Below, piece by piece: positions 53,690 to 64,000 of a DNA stretch of 64,000 bases. Made by a program: the position numbers and the translations under genes. Location: NCBI GenBank assembly GCA_037954325.1, contig JBBMNZ010000019.1, positions 10,120,501-10,184,500 of the forward strand. Direction: 5' to 3'. The stretch is from Fistularia commersonii (taxonomy: Eukaryota; Chordata; Actinopteri; Syngnathiformes; Fistulariidae). The notes beneath the pieces were generated by a model. That model did no database searches. It had not been told where the DNA came from and saw nothing but the letters and a program-made list of their open reading frames with translations. Position 1 is the first letter of the stretch. Every line of letters begins with the position of its first letter.

Positions 53690-53945
53690 GAGATGAGATG
53701 AGAACAACTTTATTAATCCCGAAGGAAATTGTTGTGCCAGAGTTTCAATTAAAAACATAAAAGTAATAGATAATAGTGGAAAGGAGGAAGAATAAGAAAT
53801 ATAATGAAATATAAATTGTCTTAGCTGTTAGCAGTAACTACAAAGATTGAAGATTCCCTGCGGCTGAGGGAAGAGGAATTTAAAAGTCTGATAGCCTCAG
53901 GTTTTTTAATTCCAGGTTTTTTAATATTATCCGAAACTCAGTGTT
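53690..53945. mobile_element. LINE 3' tail-like fragment
   Basis: It contains aactttattaatcccgaagg followed by aaattgttgtg, a motif at the 3' ends of common fish non-LTR elements. Later come ccctgcggctgagggaagag and aagtctgatagcctcagg. The family is uncertain. It lies directly beside the SINE at 53960. Confidence 0.55.
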
Positions 53946-53959
53946 GCCGGATGGTTGGG

Positions 53960-54247
53960 GTGGTATGGAGCCTATCCCAGCACATTGGGCGAGAGTCGGG
54001 GTTCGCCCTGGACCGGGCACCAGTTGATCACAGGGCCACAGATAGACATACAACCAGTAAATCTGTCAATCACATGTTTGCACAATTAAGGTCTCCAATG
54101 AACCTGCAGCATGTTTTTGGACTGTGGGAGGAAATCCATTCAGACACAGGGAAGAACATAGAGACTCCACACAGAAAGGATTCCTTGCCAGGTCCATACC
54201 AGGGACCTTCTTGCATGGAGAAGGAAGTGTTAACCACGCTGTGACTG
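53960..54247 (-). repeat. tRNA-derived fish SINE, reverse copy
   Basis: The reverse complement carries the same order of blocks as 1084-1390: a tRNA-like head (gtggttaac), a B-box-like stretch, gtgtggagtctctatgttctt, agtccaaaaacatgctgcagg, a middle part, and gtccagggcgaaccccgac ending in gctgggataggctcc. Confidence 0.75.
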
Positions 54248-55189
54248 TATCTCAAATTACTTCTGAAAGACAACAAAACACTGTTTCAAACATCCTAACC
54301 AGAACAGAAGCTATGAAAACAAAGTCTTGTTGAGCTCCCTCCTGCGGGGCGCTCTCAAATGTAGCATGCACAACATGCACTTTCATCAGAGAATTAACCA
54401 GATCCAGTTCAACAATTTCTGGCTTGTTCAACTTTGGTTAGGAAACTACGAGTGATTCATTCTTCCCAAGTGACATAACATGGGAAAATGAAAAAAAAAA
54501 AAAACTATATGGTTAAAAATACCTCGTTTATAGAGGCTGTAAATTATGTACCCTGTGTCTTGCCTCACTGCTTAAGTAAACTAACTGCTTAGACTACCTG
54601 AATTATGTGGGATGGGTTTTTTCCATCTGAATATCATCAAAAATATCAAGATTTAAAAATAGGTTCTTGCATAGAGAACATTCTTATCAGAAGTTATTAG
54701 TTTGGTCTTTATTTAGGAACAATACAGAGAGTAAGTTTGATTAGCCTTCATACACTTAACTCCTTTCCTTCCTTCATTTCTTTGATTAACTTTTCGCTTC
54801 CCCTCCTGACATTCATTTTCTCCAGATTAGCGAAATATGAAAGGCCAACAAAACAATCAAGAAAGCGCCACTCCTTTCCTGTGACGCGCACAAGTGTGCG
54901 CTCCAAAGATCACCGCAGCTAAATATGTCTGAAATGACCGATCAAGCCATGGATCAAAGGGCACAAGCTGACGGCATTTTGGACAACTGATCCTTCTCAC
55001 CACACACATACACACACACACACGCCCACACACACACACACACTTGCCCACACAAGGTAGTCTTTCCGACCGGCTAAATGGATTGATCACTGATAAAAAC
55101 AAGGAGAAGAATCAGCCATTTGGCTGAAATAAAACTTACTAATCCATATTTCATGTTAAATATGATCAGTTAGTATTTACATTCGAGCT

Positions 55190-55350
55190 GATTGTCCCAC
55201 CAATCAGAAGGTTGCAAGTTCAATTCCTAGCTCCTCCTGTCTGCATGTGCTTTGCTAGGGCCCTTGCATGGGAGCTATGCCGCCACCGGTGTATGTGTGA
55301 ATGGGAAATCTACTGTAAAGGTCATTAAAACTGCAAGGTGTGAAAGCTTT
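55190..55350 (+). repeat. fish SINE-like repeat fragment
   Basis: It contains caccaatcagaaggttgcaa followed by gttcaattcctagctcctc (B-box-like), then gtgtatgtgtgaatgggaaa and ctgtaaaggtcattaaaac. It resembles the head and body of the family seen reversed at 43150-43375. Confidence 0.6.
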
Positions 55351-56665
55351 ATATGTGTGGAGACTGATGTTGCTTAAAGGCTGAGGTCCACTTGAATGAA
55401 GGTTGTTGCACCAGGATGTCAAAAACCAACTGTGTGACCTAGATACGGATGCCAGGTGAGGGTGGTAATGCTTTTTTGCGATATCACACCAAAATACATT
55501 GTTCACACCAAACTTACAGGACATTTCGTTGTTTGTTTGTTTATTTTTAAATCCAAAATGATGTTGAAAAATAAGTTCCCATCTCAAGCTTTAATTCACC
55601 TCTGTCTAACATTCAACTCATCTGGAAAACCTTCGTAGTTTTGCAATAAAAATGGGTACTCGCTCCACAGATCCACCAAAGGGTCCAGTTCTACTTTACA
55701 AGATAAACTTGTACTGTTTTACAGCAGAGGAGGAAGAATTGGAAAGATATTTGGTGAAGCAGAGGTAACTCAATATCCCTCCGAAGCATGAAACCATCTG
55801 TGTCACCTCGTAATATTCTCCCCTGTGTAAATCAGTAGGGTCTTTTCCCCCCCTTTGTCCTCTTTATTGCTCCATCACCAAACTCCTCCTTTGTCCTTCC
55901 CACTCAATCTTTCTGATTTTATTTCTGTGGTCTGGAGAGCGTAAACTGCATTTTTCCACTTAGCCTGTACCCTAATGCTAAGTGCTTCATAATCAGTGAA
56001 ATATTAGAATCCAGTGAGATGAGGATAGGGCACTAAAAACACAGGGAATTAAAGATAGAGATTGTGAGGAGTAAAACGTGAGAGTGCAGTAAGTAGGACA
56101 AATTGCACATTAAGAAACTGGAGGCACGTAAAAAATGACCTCATAGAAATAAGAAGTTAAAAACAAATGTTTCAGATCGTATATAAATAGACTATAAAAC
56201 AGAAACATACACACACACAAGTGATAGTTGCAGCATTCTTTACTCTACAAAAAACAAACATGTATTGGGGATGAAGAATCCAAACAAAACTGCATTTGTG
56301 CAGCAGCCTGAAGACACACATGCAGGCACCCACACACAGACACACACATCGAAAGATAAAAGGTTATATGTAAACAGAGAGTGCAGTGTGGCGGCTGACC
56401 TGTAATTTATTGTAGCTAAATGACTTCTTCAGGGGAGATTAAACAATGACCTCTCCTTGGGGTTTGGTTTTAAATTTGTTTACTTTTGATGGATTTTTAG
56501 GTCGGAGGGTCATGAACTTTTTGAGTCATGAGCCCATGTATCATCCCAATGTCCCTGGGATCTGAAGAATACAAACAAATACGCCTATACACATTGAGTC
56601 TTATCTGACATTTACTTAGACATGTCTAAAAAATGTCATGTCACAATAGTCATTTTTTTAAATTG

Positions 56666-56804
<139 letters not shown>

Positions 56805-57465
56805 CACATTTTCACATATTTTCTTGCTTATTTTGGGTTAAGTTCTCGATCACTTTAATTCATTGCTATTTAAGATGTAATTATGAAGTGACTGTTTTGG
56901 TATAAATACAGATTTAGTAGGACAACCTTTATAAGAAAAGGGTGCAGTGTTAAATTATTTTAGTTATGATAAAACTGTCTAATAATCTCTGAGATCTGAA
57001 GAGGCAGCAATGTCGTTGGACAGTCCAACTGGTGAAGAAATATGAGATGGCACAAACAGCCCAGCCGGAACATCCAAACCACTTTATTTAGGGGAAATGA
57101 TTCAAGGATTCTTTATGGTCACAAACAGAAAGCAATCCCCCCTAAAATGCCAATTTTCCTTTTTAGGCAAGAAAAACTGTCGCTGCTGGTCAAACCTGAA
57201 TCTGTTGACAGTGACGGATGCTTTCAACTGACACTTTGCAGTTGGTGTTTTCAATTCCTGCTGTTACTGTAAGAGGTTGAAAAAAGGGGAAAAAAAAAAT
57301 CTACAAGCAAAACAAGGGATGCAATAACTGATTAAGTGCTTCCCTGAAAGCCTGAATCAGCCTTTAAAGGTGCCAGGGTTTTCATGCCTGCAGCAGAAAT
57401 GCACAAAGGATGGTTTCATTTTCAGAGTAGAGGGAACTGAGTACTGTGTCGTGTATGTACACATT

Positions 57466-57572
57466 CACACGCATGCAGGCGTGCACACGAACACGCACAC
57501 ACGCGCGCACACGCGCACACGCACACACGCACACACACACACACGCACACACGCACACACGCACACACGCAC

Positions 57573-57614
<42 letters not shown>

Positions 57615-57620
57615 ACACAC
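57466..57620. repeat. (AC/GC)n interrupted microsatellite
   Basis: Alternating CA and CG dinucleotides (cacacgcgcgcacacgcgca type) passing into pure CA. Strictly alternating purine-pyrimidine over most of its length, favourable to Z-DNA. Confidence 0.95.
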
Positions 57621-58190
57621 ATTTTGGAGGAAGCATCTGCTCAGACAATGCTGAGCAACATGTCACTTCAAGTTCTGTTCTTATAAATTGTGGTACAAAA
57701 TGGAATCTATGCCGAGCGCATCAGCTCATGTGTGTGTGAGTGTGTATAGACAGCTCTGCCATGTGCGTTAACAGATAATGTCAACAGAAAGAACACATGT
57801 GACCAACTGACACCAAAATAGAGGGGAAAGTGGGAGGAAGCTGTCACATTATCGACCGACATACTCAACTTCCCTCTGCAAACCACTCTGTGGGTGTGTA
57901 TGTGTCCAAAAGTGACCCCTGCTTGAAGTGTGTGTGTTTGTGTGTGAGTGAATGAGAGAAAGTTATGTAAACCCCTTGGTGAGAGTGACATCTTTGACGA
58001 GACACAATCTATATTAAATTTCTACTTATACCTTCCAAAAAGTATGCCACTAGCATTTCAACCGCCTTGTTTCAAAACAAAACACGCCATCAATACATAC
58101 ACAGACACACACAACTGTTTCAAGCTGCTGCTTCTACATTTTAAAGACTCATTTAAGTTAATGAGAGAGGGCGCCTGCTTGCATGTGTGT

Positions 58191-58326
<136 letters not shown>

Positions 58327-59016
58327 AGCATTACCAGTTCAGATGGGTTCAGCTGTAAACTGAGGGCGGTTGATGATCAAAACAAACCGGTTAAACCATC
58401 ACTTACTTTTCAAAGACAAATCAAATCAAATTCTTGCTCAGTCATTTGGTTTAAAGGTGAGTCTTTGCTGATTTCTGCATTCAACAAAAAAATTATACAG
58501 GTATTTTTGCACTCGTTACACAAAAACAATAAGATGCGGCAGTCAACAGACATTAAGAAAGCCTCCTCTCGGAAAATGTCTTTGTTTTTTTTTCCACTTC
58601 GATGTTGGCAGATTTGCAAGTTGATTGCTCCAAATCTGTATGCTGTCAAAGCCTGGAGGGTCTCCGCTTAGCTAAGTATCAACAACTGGAACCATTTCTT
58701 GGCTGGCAACTATGGCAGCCTGACAAAAAACACTCACATTACTTCTCCTAAAACAACAGGTGGCCATTCTGCCTTGAGCTTTCAGTTTTTTGTTGCTACT
58801 TCATTTAGGCGATTAATGTCTGATTCTAAACTAATTTCTGTATGATTTAAAGACCAAGACTTGACAAGTTGACAAATAAATTTTAACAAACTTTCTTATT
58901 TATACTTATTAAGTTAGAAAACAACATGTCTGTAGATGTTCATTCATGTCATTTCCAATTCCTATCAAAATCTTCGTATCATCGCAACTGGACTTAATTT
59001 TCTTACCTTGGAGACA

Positions 59017-59042
59017 TTTCACCTCTCCAATTAGAGGTGAAA
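59017..59042. repeat. fold-back repeat hairpin
   Basis: Perfect 10-bp inverted repeat tttcacctct / agaggtgaaa with a 6-nt loop. The surrounding cttaccttggagac and catcttcaa match a hairpin-bearing repeat that I have seen in several fish genomes. Confidence 0.7.
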
Positions 59043-59337
59043 CATCTTCAATGGAAGAATATCACTTTTTGACAAGAATTTTGACAAGAAAACAAACAAT
59101 ATCACAAATACTATAAAGATCTTTCCTGCTCTAGTAAAAGTATTGCCTTTTTTAAGTAATCAAAAAAGACATTAATTATTAAAAAGGGAACTATTCAAAG
59201 AGCCCGAATCTACCTGCACCGAGGTTGGTCAAGGTGACACCAAGTGAAACCCAAAATGACAATTACCCTGTGTGGTTGCTAAAAATCCCACTGGAGGTGA
59301 CAAAAGCACAAAACCAAAGTGTTTGTTTAGGATTTGT

Positions 59338-59407
<70 letters not shown>
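59338..59407. repeat. (GT)n microsatellite
   Basis: About 70 nt of uninterrupted GT repeat. Confidence 0.97.
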
Positions 59408-59408
<1 letters not shown>

Positions 59409-62400
59409 TCCCTCCTCTATCATGCGAAAATACATGTAATCAATTACCCCCAGTTCAAGCCTAATTACTGTTGTTTTGTGACCCAACAACGGCCCCAGGG
59501 CAAATATCTACAAGCTCAGGTGCTACTGACATGACCTTACTATGTGCTAGTGTTAGGGTGTGGACAGTAATAGAGAAGGAAGAATCTGGAGAAAAGTGGA
59601 AATGTGGGGGTGGATGTGCAGAAGGAGGGGGTTGGGCAACAAAACCCCCATCTCCCCTGTCTGAACAACTTCCTGCCCATTTTCCCACGCCGAGAAAGAA
59701 ATGAGTGAGATTAGATGTGTTATTGCAAGAAATTGAGGAGGGACAACGGAACAAAGATGGGGAGAAAGCTGTGAGAATGTGCATCGATGAGATAGGGGAA
59801 GATGGAGAGCACCGGGAGGAAGGAAGGAAAAAGAAGGAAACTAAGCTGGCGTTGTGGACGATAAAGAAAGGAGACAGAGAGCAGAGAGGGAGGAAGTATC
59901 ATCCCTTAGTTTATACTGAGCGGAACAACTTTTGCAGCATGAGTCTGACAGCGAACAGCTGTCCTGGCCTGCAGAGAGGTGAGGTGGGCAGAGTGAAGGT
60001 GGATTAAGAGTGAGTAAGAGCATAAGTCCAAGGAGGTGACACAGAAGGTAAAACAAAGCAGAAGGGGAGATCATCTGAAGCGCCGGGTGGGTTTCAACTC
60101 ATCCTGCTGTTGCAGGTGAGGCTGCAGCCTGACAGCTTGTCAGACACAGTTCAGCACGACAAATCCATCGGCTGGGATCATTTTATTCCATTAATTTGTC
60201 ATCCATCGTTGAGATTCTCACCTCTGATTGGCCTTATTGTTATAACAACGGCTGTCCCCTTTCAAGAAAATGATGCAGTGAGTCACCACCGGGGGATAAA
60301 AAAAAACAAAAAAAACCCGGAACCCTTCATTCCTTTCTTTTTAAAATCTCCCAGAGCTTTTTCTGCTTAAGCTCTGCTTAAGTGCTCTTACAACACTAAC
60401 ACAAATGCACATTCAAGACAGGCGTCTTTCGGGTCGCCCCTCACAAAGTTGACAGTTGTGATGCCCAGGATATCAGTGTCTCCTGCAGCACCACCACAGC
60501 TGAGCACATTTACAGCAATCTATGTGGCTAATACACACCCACTAACCAGCCTAGGGGGCAGAAAGAAGGGATGAATGCATCCATGCCGGACGGGGGAAAA
60601 AAAAGCATGCGCTATTGCTTCACACACATGAGAAAAACATCACGTATCCCAAATGCATGGACCTCTGGGGTGCCCCCACCCCCACTGACTATCAGTAGGT
60701 GTTTACAAGTTTTCACACAGTGCTGACGCCAAGAGATGATGGTTGAATTTCACCAAACCACAATAAAAACCCCATCTGATATGAATATACTCAATGTGCT
60801 GTGTTTACAGAGCAGATGACTTTGCCAATGGCTAGAATGAGCTGAACATCTTTGATTTATTTGAATTGGATATTACAATGATACTAAATAATCAAATGAA
60901 ATATGTTGTTTACATGACAAGTAGAGAGATACAAGATTTGGAATGATGTTCATTGTCATATTCAAACAAAACTTGATATCCGAGGTGCTCACTTGGTCAC
61001 ACACACACGCACACGCACGCAAGCACACACACAAATGGCACAGCGGGTCTGGGGTCAACAACACTTCAGTGGTGTCAGCCAGAGCTTGAATACGACTGTA
61101 AGTGTTCATTTGACTTCAGTCTGTTCTGTATTTTCCTATCATCATTATCTGAAAATTAGCTAATGACTAGGAACCATCTAAGCAAGGCGAGAAATAATCT
61201 AACCTCATCCCCTTTGCTTCATACCTCTAACTTTTCATTTTGAATGCAAATGAAAAGAGGACAAAGCACAACTGGGACACAAAAAGACACACACACTCAC
61301 AGACACAGGATTATCAGGAGAATGCAAACACATGTTGTAACAGATGTGCGGTTTTGTCAAGCTCTTGTGTAACCATCAAGCGCTGGCATCCACAGCTTGT
61401 TTGACCTCAGGAGGATGAGACCAAACAGTCTGCACTAGTGCAATGAGATGCGTAATTGATCACCAAATAGCACCTTTCAGTGGAGAGCGAAAGAAAGATT
61501 TACTTTGTTAGCTCAATGTTAAAGTTCAGGATCCAATGAAATGTGAGTTATTTGATTAAACCGCCTGGAAAAAAACTCAGTCTTAAGACAGCTAAAATAA
61601 TATAGGACTGTGCAAAGGTTTCTATATGAAATACCATATATTAGCACTCAGCCCGGCCTGTGTCTTATGCCACCCAGTCACACTAGTAATGCTATCAAGA
61701 ATTTTCTTTACAAAATCACTACCTCCTGCATATCTAGAGAGAATAATGGACAAGAGCAAACCATTCTGACATTTGGTTAGTCTCAAGTGAATTGCAATTT
61801 GACTTAGAAAGCAACGGCAAGGTGGAGCCCGACCCACCAACCAGCATCTAGAAGTTAATGTACACACATTAACCCATAATGTAAAAAAAAAATATATATA
61901 TGTGAATAATGAGAAGTGATTGCAATTACAGATACAAATGATGAGACTTTAAAAGCATTATAGTGTTTTCCAATATGATTCCTGGTATCAAAAAACAACT
62001 TTCAGACTCATTCAGATTATAAAAACAAAACAGAATGATTTGCATTTTCTGGTTAATGACAGTTGGACATTATTGCCAAAGATGGTGACAAGGAAATAAC
62101 TGAGAGGAAAAAAGTAGAAAACAATTGGGCATAAGAGAAGAAGGAGTGACTTTCATACCAATAAGAGACTGCAGTTATCTTGGAGGAGTCAAGAGAAGGA
62201 AATAAATACCAGCTGACTGATGCTCCAAACAGGCATGAAGAAAAAATGTCCAGCATAGGCATTTAACAGACAAGAGAGAAAGTGACAGGAAACAGAGGGA
62301 GCTAAATTGAAGGAAAATGGACTGACCATTGAATAAGCAAAAGAGAAATGGTGGAAGAAGGTGGCGGGACAGGTATTCAGATGGATATACAAAAGAATGG

Positions 62401-64000
62401 AGGAAGGAAATTAAATAAACCAGATTCCAGAGTGGACAGACGGAAGAAGGGGAAAGGCTGATTTGTGACTGTGTATTTAAATGTGTTTTCTCCATGCCCC
62501 GAAAATCCTTTCCGAGACACAGATGTCCCCAAATCTCGAATTGGTTTGGTTTTATCAGCTTTGCATACTTCTGAGTTGTAGAACATGTCATTGCACAAAT
62601 ACAGAAAACTGACGTAATTGAGTGTGGATGTACAGGACTGGATACTTGTACATCAAGTACCCCCAAGTGTCAAGTGTCATTTGATGTCTGGTAAAGAAAA
62701 AAAAAAGGAAAAAAAGCAAAGCAGTTCAGTGACAATGAAGCCTCCACTGGAGAAATATTTTAGGTCCCGCTATTCAGAGAAATGGGTTCCATCAAGAATA
62801 CCCTTCTCATCAGTGTAAAGCTGCTCTTGTTAATAATAATAGCTAAAGATCTGTGTTGCCATGTCCTCTTTCTTTCCAGCTCAGGTTGGAAATCTCCCAG
62901 GGAGCTGCAAAGCCAAACTAAAGCCGTGGGACTGAACTTAGACGCATTGAAATGAGATATATTGATACATTTAGGGGGCTTCTTCTCCTCACAGATATTG
63001 CACGGCTCTGCAGGAAGGTTGATGCGGTTTTACCAGCCAAATCTCAACCCGCGTCACTGCAGGAACCTGATACACCAAAAAGCTGAAGAAATGGACGTCA
63101 CCGCTGACACACTCATTACAACTGGCCTTCTGCTGGTGGTCTGGGTGTTTTGAAGCTTCATTTTTTTTTCTTGCGGTTGTGGCTAACACAGAGCAACATT
63201 CCGGCTACTGAATTAAGAACAATGGCCGAACTCCAAGCCGGTCGAGCCAGAAGGAAGAAAAAGAGAAAGGGAGAGAAAGAGATATAGAACAAATCCTGTG
63301 GCATGAAACCCAAATGAGAAGACATCAGCATAATTTCTAAAGTTGTCTTATGGAACTGCATTTTCAAGATAAAGCCAGGGGATATAAGAAAATGACTCAT
63401 TTGCTGGTCAACATTCCTTAAAGCAAACATAATGCACTCGGTTACATAGATATCTGTTGACACCCTTGAATGGGGTTCATAAAAGCTGGATGCGTCAATG
63501 TCGGGCTTTTCTCTTAATCTTTTTAAGTTTCTAAGGGCTCATTCATACTAAATGCTCAATTTGCGTACGGAAGGAGCCTTCTCTCTATTCCCTGCATTTA
63601 TTTCTTGTATGATTCTGTCCTTTTTTGGAGAGTTCACAGATGCGTAGCCAAACGCAACAGACACAGCAGTACCACAGGAAGTCTCTGGGAGCAGTGTTGT
63701 GTAGAATGCTCAAGTGCAACCACTGAAAGCAACAGAGAACAAGACAGCACGTCATCCATATAACCAAGTTTCGCCATGTATTTAATAGCCACGCCGACCG
63801 CCGCCGTCTATTGCCCTGCCTCTCTTCGTGTCTTTTTGTCGTCTCAAATGGAACTCTTGAATGAGAACCTGGAAGTGAACTCTGCACTGCCCTCTAGCGA
63901 ATGTATTGCTTCACAACCATGGCAATGTAAAGCACGCATGGGAAAAATGTAGGTGGTGACATTTGGCACGGGCGTACCTATTTATGCACTCAATGTGAGC

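Overview
The window looks like a piece of a ray-finned (teleost) fish nuclear genome, probably a spiny-rayed fish. Coding exons are short, with GT-AG introns. Long AC/GT microsatellites are very dense. Fish-type SINE fragments and three copies of one non-LTR retrotransposon 3' end are present. The two genes are vertebrate calcium-signalling genes, one of them probably the SLC8 paralog (NCX4) that mammals lack. The window contains no bacterial-style genes, CRISPR arrays or operons, and I found no tRNA or rRNA gene.

Layout. (1) 1-13940, + strand: the 3' part of a Na+/Ca2+ exchanger (SLC8/NCX) gene, best guess slc8a4. Five coding exons (3015-3121, 5279-5403, 7685-7784, 8472-8744, 13561-13940) join in frame to give 327 residues and a stop. 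They encode the end of the second Ca2+-binding domain, the link to the membrane, and the second transmembrane block with the alpha-2 repeat. The large 5' exon lies before the window. (2) 13941-30779: the tail-to-tail intergenic region, starting with a 129-nt pure purine tract in the slc8a 3' UTR, followed by microsatellites and no gene that I can recognise. (3) 30780-48407, - strand: 32 exons of a phospholipase C beta gene, best matched to plcb3. They join in frame to 1211 residues and a stop, and run from the end of the first PH-domain strands through EF hands, X box, acidic linker, Y box, C2 and the long C-terminal coiled coil. One intron (37491-37728) has a U12-type 5' splice site. (4) 48408-64000: no coding exon found. 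I take it as the long first intron or 5' flank of plcb3; it is full of AC tracts, a large GTGA/GA satellite, SINE and LINE fragments and an unnamed repeat. The first ~60 residues of PLC-beta are not in the window.

Function. PLC-beta (Gq-activated) makes IP3 and diacylglycerol and so releases Ca2+, while NCX exports Ca2+ using the Na+ gradient. They act on opposite sides of the same signal, but the genes are convergent and there is no evidence that they are co-regulated. The linkage fits the vertebrate 2p/11q13/14q/19q paralogon, which supports the slc8a4 and plcb3 calls. The most unusual features are two exons, one in each gene, bracketed by a UG tract at the 3' splice site and an AC tract at the 5' splice site. 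The two tracts could pair and loop out the exon.
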